DNA of 6,333 nt from JAWLBW01 sp041687475 (GTDB taxonomy: Bacteria > J088 > JAWLBW01). Location: assembly GCA_041687475.1 (NCBI GenBank), contig JAWLBW010000281.1, positions 1 through 6,333 of the forward strand, read 5' to 3'. Of this stretch, positions 4,754 to 6,333 are shown in pieces (position 1 is the stretch's first letter; each line of letters opens with the position of its first letter). Made by a program: the position numbers and the translations under genes. Below the pieces are notes generated by a model. It was given only the letters and a program-made list of their open reading frames with translations, was not told the origin of the DNA and did no database searches.

Positions 4754-6333
4754 TTAGAAAACTACCGTGAATCTGGGCTGAACAAGGAACATCGACGGGG
4801 CTTCGTCGCCATTCGCGCGCACGAAGACATCGCCGGGTTTGAACCAACCTGCCTGCAGGCCGATCACGAAATTGTCGGTATAGCTGTAGGAAACTCCCAA
4901 ATCGAGCTCGAACCCGTAATTCCGCGCGGTAAGGGCGTCGGAAAACCGGTTGGCGGGGTCGGTGAGTTCCCTCGTTTCAACGTCGGCCAGCGCCCGCGCC
5001 CACAGAAAGGCGGCGAAGACCTTGACCGACGGCGTGGGCGTAAAGCGTACCTTCGGCTGAATGTAGAAGGCATTGCGCACCGCGCCCTGCGTGGGCGTGA
5101 GCGAGCCGGCGGTCGACTGGCTGAAGTCGGCCAGCGCCTGCTCGCTGGTGCGGAAATCGGTGCCGTTGCAGACCGTGCCCGTACAGTAATCGCGAATGCT
5201 CGTGCCGCCCAGCAGCGGGTTGGCCGCATCGAGCGAAGCCTGCTGCTGCCTGAGGCTGTTGTCGGTAAAAAGGCGGTTCGCCTCTTCGAACATGAGCAGG
5301 CTGACATTGTAATCGGGGTCGAAGCTGAATTCGGCGAAGGTGCCGTCGGCAAAGGCTTCCGCGCCCGGATCGTCGCCCGTCGCCGCGCCCAGCTCGATGG
5401 CCAGGTCGACCTTCGGGCTCACGCGCGCGCCCAGTTCGGTGCTTCCGCCGAACGCCTGCACGGTAAGCTGCGGCCGCACGAGCTGGTACTGATCGTTGAC
5501 GGTAACCGTGTCGCCGGCATCGTTGCGGTACTCGTCGCCCCGCGCGAGCAACGCGGTCAGGGCCCGGGTTTCACCGATGATGCCCACCACCTGCAGGTCG
5601 GCGTGCCAGAAACCATCGTCCCAGCTTACGTATACGTCGGGAATCCACACCCGGGTGTCGGTCTGCGACTGAAAGCGATACAGGCCGTACAGGCCCGCCG
5701 TCAGATCGTCCTTCTCCCACTGCAGCGACAGACCGATCTGGTCGACATCGCCCTTGAGCAGCGCGGTATCGTCGAGGCCTTCGACGCCGCTGGTTTCGAC
5801 GATCTTGTCGTAGAAAAGCGAAGCCGTGAGCGGTTCTTCGACCCCCAGGGGCTTCGTTGCGAAAAGAATGCGGTCGTAGGTGTCGCCGTAGTGGGCGTCG
5901 CCCCACTCATTGCGAAAGCCCAGGCCGTCGTTCGAAAAAAGGCCCTTGCCGAAATGCGAGCCCTGACGGCCCACGCGAAATTCGCCGAAGGCGCTGTCGA
6001 CCTCGCCCCAGGCCCGCTTGACGAGAAAATTCGGTGCGTCGTCGGCAGTCGACTGCGACAGCACGTTACCCGTATTGGCGCCCCACACCTGATCGTCGAC
6101 GGCGTCGGCCATGACGTGCAGCGAGACCGCTTCATTGATGAAGAAGTCGGGTCGCAACCGCAGCCGGTGCTGGAAATAGCGTTCGACGTTCGGACGGGTA
6201 TCGGGCTCGAGATCGGGGTGCGTCAGGTAATAACCGCGCACGCGGTAGTATCCGTCGAGCGTGACGTTGGCCGGCGTCTCGGCAGCGGCGGGGGTAACCA
6301 TGGCGGCAGACAACGCCAGAACCGCGGCCGGAA
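4754..6333 (-). CDS. Outer-membrane beta-barrel protein (upstream paralogue), 5' end outside the window
   Basis: The frame is open to the right edge, with 525 complete codons visible and no credible start. The first residues, PAAVLALSAAMVTPAAA, are the hydrophobic core and cleavage site of a signal peptide (AAA before ETPAN); the TTG at 6313 would cut this signal in half, so the true start lies beyond 6333. The barrel begins almost at once (LDGYYRVRGYYL) without the acidic extension of its neighbour. The shared block (5843-6103: DDQVWGAN, NVLSQSTAD, LVKRAWG, GRQGSHFG, DRILFATKPLG) is 59/87 identical to the downstream paralogue. FDPDYNVSLLMFEEANRLF is followed by an insertion containing two cysteines (codons at 5183-5185 and 5168-5170). 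The C-terminus RFTVVF ends in Phe, the expected outer-membrane assembly signal. It is probably the first visible gene of a two-barrel operon. The family is uncharacterised to my knowledge; a pore or export role is inference. Confidence 0.85.
   Translation of the reverse strand, partial: PAAVLALSAAMVTPAAAETPANVTLDGYYRVRGYYLTHPDLEPDTRPNVERYFQHRLRLRPDFFINEAVSLHVMADAVDDQVWGANTGNVLSQSTADDAPNFLVKRAWGEVDSAFGEFRVGRQGSHFGKGLFSNDGLGFRNEWGDAHYGDTYDRILFATKPLGVEEPLTASLFYDKIVETSGVEGLDDTALLKGDVDQIGLSLQWEKDDLTAGLYGLYRFQSQTDTRVWIPDVYVSWDDGFWHADLQVVGIIGETRALTALLARGDEYRNDAGDTVTVNDQYQLVRPQLTVQAFGGSTELGARVSPKVDLAIELGAATGDDPGAEAFADGTFAEFSFDPDYNVSLLMFEEANRLFTDNSLRQQQASLDAANPLLGGTSIRDYCTGTVCNGTDFRTSEQALADFSQSTAGSLTPTQGAVRNAFYIQPKVRFTPTPSVKVFAAFLWARALADVETRELTDPANRFSDALTARNYGFELDLGVSYSYTDNFVIGLQAGWFKPGDVFVRANGDEAPSMFLVQPRFTVVF
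6048..6067. repeat. 20-bp nucleotide identity between paralogous barrels (copy in upstream gene)
   Basis: This is identical to 4200-4219, in direct orientation and 1848 bases apart, within the most conserved coding block of the barrel pair. Crossing over here would fuse the N-terminal part of the upstream barrel to the C-terminal part of the downstream one in frame. Confidence 0.7.

Noticed and set aside
6311..6313. TTG at 6313 as the start of the upstream barrel
   Set aside because: The frame continues upstream with PAAVLAL, the hydrophobic half of the signal peptide, so the true start must lie outside the window.

Overview
The window is GC-rich and fully coding apart from two intergenic gaps. 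It carries four protein genes, and every recognisable product except one belongs in or at a Gram-negative cell envelope. A lipobox lipoprotein, two long outer-membrane beta-barrels with C-terminal phenylalanine and signal peptides point to a diderm bacterium. The barrel motifs (GRMPSNWGMGLLANDG, DRIAFATK) remind me of a large, uncharacterised barrel family of Myxococcota and related former Deltaproteobacteria. The Ig-like plus lamin-tail lipoprotein also fits such lineages. This placement is inference from memory, not a search.

Layout, left to right. (1) 2-1297, plus strand: a lipoprotein with two bacterial Ig-like domains and a C-terminal lamin-tail domain. (2) 1298-1605: a 308-base gap between convergent genes with no gene but unusual structure, namely two exact 18-bp repeats, degenerate relatives of them, a 22-bp perfect palindrome and further hairpins. 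(3) 1606-2760, minus strand: a cytoplasmic protein with two degenerate response-regulator receiver domains, apparently expressed from its own extended -10 promoter as a nearly leaderless mRNA. (4) 2761-2878: that promoter, a dyad, and a textbook intrinsic terminator. (5) 2879-4738 and 4754-6333 (runs off the right edge), minus strand: a tandem pair of paralogous barrels 15 bases apart, read as one operon (right gene first) that ends at the terminator.

The two barrels share a gapless 87-residue block at 59/87 identity (counted by hand) and matching C-termini, so they arose by duplication. They diverge in the N-terminal extension (a long acidic Ala/Glu/Thr-rich segment only in the downstream copy) and in an internal insertion (helix-like in one, with a close cysteine pair in the other). 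The receiver protein lies just beyond the barrel operon's terminator and is a separate transcription unit, so a functional link is possible but unsupported. I see no mobile element, CRISPR array, tRNA or rRNA. The most unusual items are the double pseudo-receiver with its leaderless promoter, the asymmetric barrel pair, and the repeat-rich convergent gap.
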